Source: Bolinopsis microptera (Eukaryota; Ctenophora; Tentaculata; Lobata; Bolinopsidae). Taken from it: a DNA stretch of 64,000 nt. The position numbers were made by a program, and so were the translations under genes. Location of the stretch: positions 8,324,675-8,388,674 of the forward strand of contig NC_087078.1 in the NCBI RefSeq assembly GCF_026151205.1, written 5' to 3'. Under the pieces are notes generated by a model. That model did no database searches. It was not told where the DNA came from and was given only the letters and a program-made list of their open reading frames with translations. Below, piece after piece: positions 60,618 through 64,000 of this stretch (the stretch's first letter is position 1; each line of letters starts with the position of its first letter).

Positions 60618-62083
60618 CACTTGATAACCCCATTACACCAGTTGAAGTTAAACTTGCTGCAAGTAAACTCAAATCAAACTGTGCCAGTGGTCCAGATAAT
60701 CTCCAGAATGAGTTGATAAAATACGCCCATCCAATCACTTTTGAGAAGTATGCTGAGGCAATTAATGAGTCATTTAGTGGGAACAAATAGGACAAGGTAT
60801 TGTGACTCCTCTACAGAAGCCCGGTAAACCTAAAGGTCCCCTCACAAGCCTTAGACCACTTACACTGTTAAACGGATCGAGGAAGATGCTCACTCAAATT
60901 GCCTTAAAACGGGTTGAGAGTAGAATTGACAACTACGCCATGCCATGGCAGAGTGCTTACAAGAGATATGAGTAGAGCTTTTGATACCGTAAAAAGGGAT
61001 ACTATCATCAATGTTTTGAAGGATGCTGGTTGTTTGGAGGACGACATTCGCTTAGTTCAATACCTTCTATCGAATACTCTCCTTAGAGTTCGTGTTAACT
61101 CCTCACTGTCGGAAGAGTTTGAAAGTTTACTCGGAGCCTTTCAAGGTGACAGTTTATCTGGAAAGCTATTCACACTTATTCTTGCAGCAGCCTTACACCA
61201 CCTCAGAGCTGTATCCAGGAGACCAAACCCACCAGTATCAGAACTAGGTTTTCCAACTGAGTGGGAATATTCAGACGATTGTGACTTTGCTGACGAGGAC
61301 ATCGAGAAACTGAGAATTTTCCTTCCTACAGTGAAGGAGATTCTCAAAGACTGGAACCTCCAAGTAAATGAAAGTAAAACTGAATTCAGTACCTTCTACC
61401 TGGCGAAAAAATCTGATAAAGACACAAACGGTCAGCCATTAGCTAATAACGAACCATGGCGAAGTAACAAGTCACTAGGTTCCTTACTCTGCACTGAGAA
61501 GGACATTCAAAGAAGGAGAATCCTAGCTGAGATTGCTTTTAAGAACTTTGGAAAAGTATGGTTGTCCGGTAAGAAAATTTCCCTTGAAAGAAACCTGAGG
61601 TTATATGATGCTCAAGTTGTATCTGTATTGATTTACAACTCAAATAGTTGGAGTCCTAAGAAAGCAACCATAGAGAAAATGGACACACTCCATCGTAGAC
61701 AGTAGACACCTCAGCTCAGGTCCATTCTAAACATCAAATGGCCTAAAGGTATGATAAGCAACAAAGCATTGTATGAACGGTGCAAAGTTGAAAAGTTATC
61801 CAAGCGTATTGAACACCAGCGGTGGAAGATGTTTGGACACATTCTCAGGAGTATGGAGAACACCCCAGCCCAAACGGCTCTCTCTTTTGCAATTGAATCA
61901 GATAATTTATTCATTGGTAGATTGGGGAGACCTAGAATGAACTTGTTATCGGTTTTAAGAAGTGATTTAAGTAGTAGAAATTTGCAAATGGACAACTTGC
62001 ATGAATTGAACGAAATTAGAGATATAGCTGCATGCAACAGATGTTGGGAAAATCTTTTTAAAGAGTACAGTTTACTGCATTAA
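60618..62083 (+). pseudogene. Broken LINE reverse transcriptase
   Basis: The plus strand encodes an RT in pieces: KLAASKLKSNCASGPDNLQN at about 60650, an in-frame TAG at about 60788, then VTPLQKPGKPKGPLTSLRPL and LNGSRKMLTQIALKRVESRI, a deletion joining MPWQSAYK to RDMSRAFDTVKRDT, then GAFQGDSLSGKLFTLIL (PQGD region), YSDDCDF (catalytic box), a thumb, a stop at about 61703 and a C-terminal part (HQRWKMFGHILRSMENTP, GRPRMNLLSVL). This is the common RT of jockey/CR1-like LINEs in invertebrates. No endonuclease is seen upstream. Dead copy, 5' truncated. Confidence 0.85.
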
Positions 62084-62764
62084 GGTATTTTTAAGAATCA
62101 TTTTTGTTGGTAAGATCCTGTTTTATAATAATAATATGCTGATCTGAAGGCCATTAAAGCGTTTGAACCAGTCAAAAAAGTTTAAGTTGTATATCTTTTA
62201 CAGTTTTTGGGAGAGTCGTGTTTAAGTTGATGCTGTGGTCAGTGGCGCAGTGACACGTATCCACCAAGTTTGCAGATGAGCGCATGGTTTGCTGAGTATT
62301 TCTTTGCAAACCAAGAACCCTCTTACTCGCTGGCAATCCTAATGACTTCCATGCTAGTTCCAATACAACATGTGGTCAGCAATAGCAGCAAATCTGGGGA
62401 AACTTTGAAATACACCAATTTGAAGCATTTAACCACCCCTTAAAAATCACAGATTATGAATTTTAGTAATCTGAATATTTACATAGGTCCAAAAATGTCA
62501 TAGCTTCGTGATAGTGCAACGAAATAAATCCCAGAACATTTTGGTGCTGAGTTAGGTGGTTAAGTAGTCGAAATATGACTGATTTGTTAGTGGACATTTT
62601 TTTGTACTTCTAACACTCAAACCCTTACTACACTGAAGATATGAGTGTTACAGTTAAAATTGATGGTCATTATTGAACAGAAACGGTTCATTGACACATA
62701 GTTGAAGAAAGAAATTAAAAAGGTTAATAAATGTGGTCTGTGGAGTGGTTTATATGTGTTTATG

Positions 62765-62811
62765 TTACAGTGTATGCGTGCGCGCGCGCGCGCGTACTTA
62801 ACCATCTGTAG
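62765..62811. repeat. (CG)n tract with conserved flanks, copy 1
   Basis: GTGTATGCGTG, a CG run, then GCGTACTTAACCATCTGTA. Nearly the same sequence, flanks included, recurs at 62938-62983. Confidence 0.85.
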
Positions 62812-62937
62812 GCCAACATATTTAGTTTATGCTTAATTTCTTTATATATTATGTCACCACTAGAGTGCCCAATACTTTTAGTGAAGGTGTAATGTAAAAC
62901 GGTTAACCACCAACTGTGGTATATCAAAAAACCCCAA

Positions 62938-62983
62938 AAGTGTATGCGTGCGCGCGCGCGCGCGCGTACTTAACCACCTGTAA
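62938..62983. repeat. (CG)n tract with conserved flanks, copy 2
   Basis: GTGTATGCGTG, a CG run one unit longer, then GCGTACTTAACCACCTGTA. Direct repeat of copy 1 with a spacing of about 172 bp. Confidence 0.85.
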
Positions 62984-64000
62984 TGGCACAGCATTGAGAT
63001 ATCACCATAATTCCAAAAGCAGAGTACACCATCCAGGTGCCCAAAACTTTTGGCTATGGTCCCAATACCATAAAACCTTAGATGTGGCCATAATGTGGTT
63101 AAAACATGTTGATTTTGGACCTTCGGTCAACAGAAGCCATCACAAATTAACCATTATTCAGCACAATCTGACCTTTTGGTGACTTATTTTGTTTTGATAT
63201 TTGATTATGAGAGATAGCTGAAGGATAATAAGTGATTTTAAAGATAATGCAACAAAATGTGTGGCCGTATAGCGGTTAAAACGACCAAAAACACTGATTT
63301 TGGTCAATTTTAGACCTTTATTAACCATGATGGACGCAACATAGGACTCAGCAATGTTTCTGGTCATATAAATGAGCAGGTAGTTATATCTAGATAATGT
63401 AGCATGGCCAGCTATAGCTTTACAAAGCTAATATGTGCTCTAAAAATGGTTAATTAGTGCAAATATAGGGTATTTTCGAGACATTTTAACCACCTTAGCT
63501 GCACATTGATCGGAATGCATGAACTTGGGGTCAATTATGCATTTGCAAACAAATATACACTCATTTGGATAGCAAACCATTATCTGAAGTTCATATTGTG
63601 GTTAATTTTCACTTTAATAGATGCCTTGTTCAACAGCCTAGCAAGTAATATAGCCCTTTTAACCACTTTTATGACAACATTTCTTGATTTTTTTTTAAAT
63701 TTGAAAATTCAATTAATCATTATATATATAAATCAAGCGTTACATTTCAGCCATGCAAAATTACAATGACATATTTTGATATACTAAATGGTAAATGGTA
63801 CTGCAATATAAGTTGCTTAATGTTTGGCCGGATGACAACTAACGAGAAAAATAAACTTGATTATATAATAATTAATTCGGCTGAACCAACACATAGCAAG
63901 AGCCACATTAACGTTGGGGCCGTCTACCAAATTTGAATGACAAACATTAACAAGAAATCAAACATATCATAAATAATTATAAGGATTTTGTTCATTACAA
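62984..64000. other. Gene-free stretch with TTAACCAC motifs
   Basis: No gene supported. The motif GGTTAA or TTAACCAC(C/T) recurs about every 100-200 bp from 62420 to 63680, suggesting a badly decayed tandem repeat to which the two CG tracts may belong. Confidence 0.4.

Overview
This window is animal nuclear DNA. It has many GT-AG introns, an animal-type tRNA-Arg(UCG), clear relatives of conserved animal proteins (UBE2K, a PCSK5/furin-type convertase, RAD51AP1, a SAC3-domain protein, an LGR-like 7TM receptor) and a heavy load of decayed non-LTR retrotransposons and foldback elements. The DNA is AT-rich. The gene set and transposon types fit an invertebrate, perhaps a non-bilaterian such as a cnidarian or ctenophore, but the sequence alone does not settle the species.

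Layout: 1-6.7 kb is repeats and gene-free DNA with a decayed ORF1-only retroelement. At 6.69-26.3 kb (+) lies a 27-exon gene for a secretory-pathway protein with many LDL-receptor class A modules followed directly by a 7TM domain. Its intron 24 carries an 8.1-kb transposon with an exact 8-bp target duplication, itself full of nested repeats, an ORF1-only element and a MULE transposase relic. At 27-35 kb (-) come RAD51AP1, two small paralogous NCBP2AS2-like genes flanking a tRNA-Arg, and UBE2K. At 36.4-40.5 kb (-) is an essentially intronless PCSK5-like convertase of about 1,390 residues, and 1.7 kb upstream on the same strand is a separate gene encoding only a signal peptide plus a convertase prodomain. 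At 45.2-52.9 kb (+) is a small secreted PLAT-domain gene whose intron 2 holds two head-to-tail copies of a non-LTR retrotransposon with a restriction-like endonuclease. At 53.5-54.9 kb (-) is a SAC3D1-like gene. From 55 to 64 kb I see only repeats and a broken LINE reverse transcriptase.

The genes do not form a pathway as a whole. The possible functional link is the convertase and the stand-alone prodomain, which could act as a diffusible inhibitor or chaperone of that protease.

The most unusual structural signal is a pair of transposons (16818-24945 and 42968-43773). Each begins with a G-run and ends with a long C-run, is flanked by a perfect 8-bp duplication, and carries a hairpin in the same orientation at both ends. 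Two otherwise intact genes (the PCSK and RAD51AP1) each have a single-base frameshift at a short G-run, which more likely reflects assembly error than gene death.
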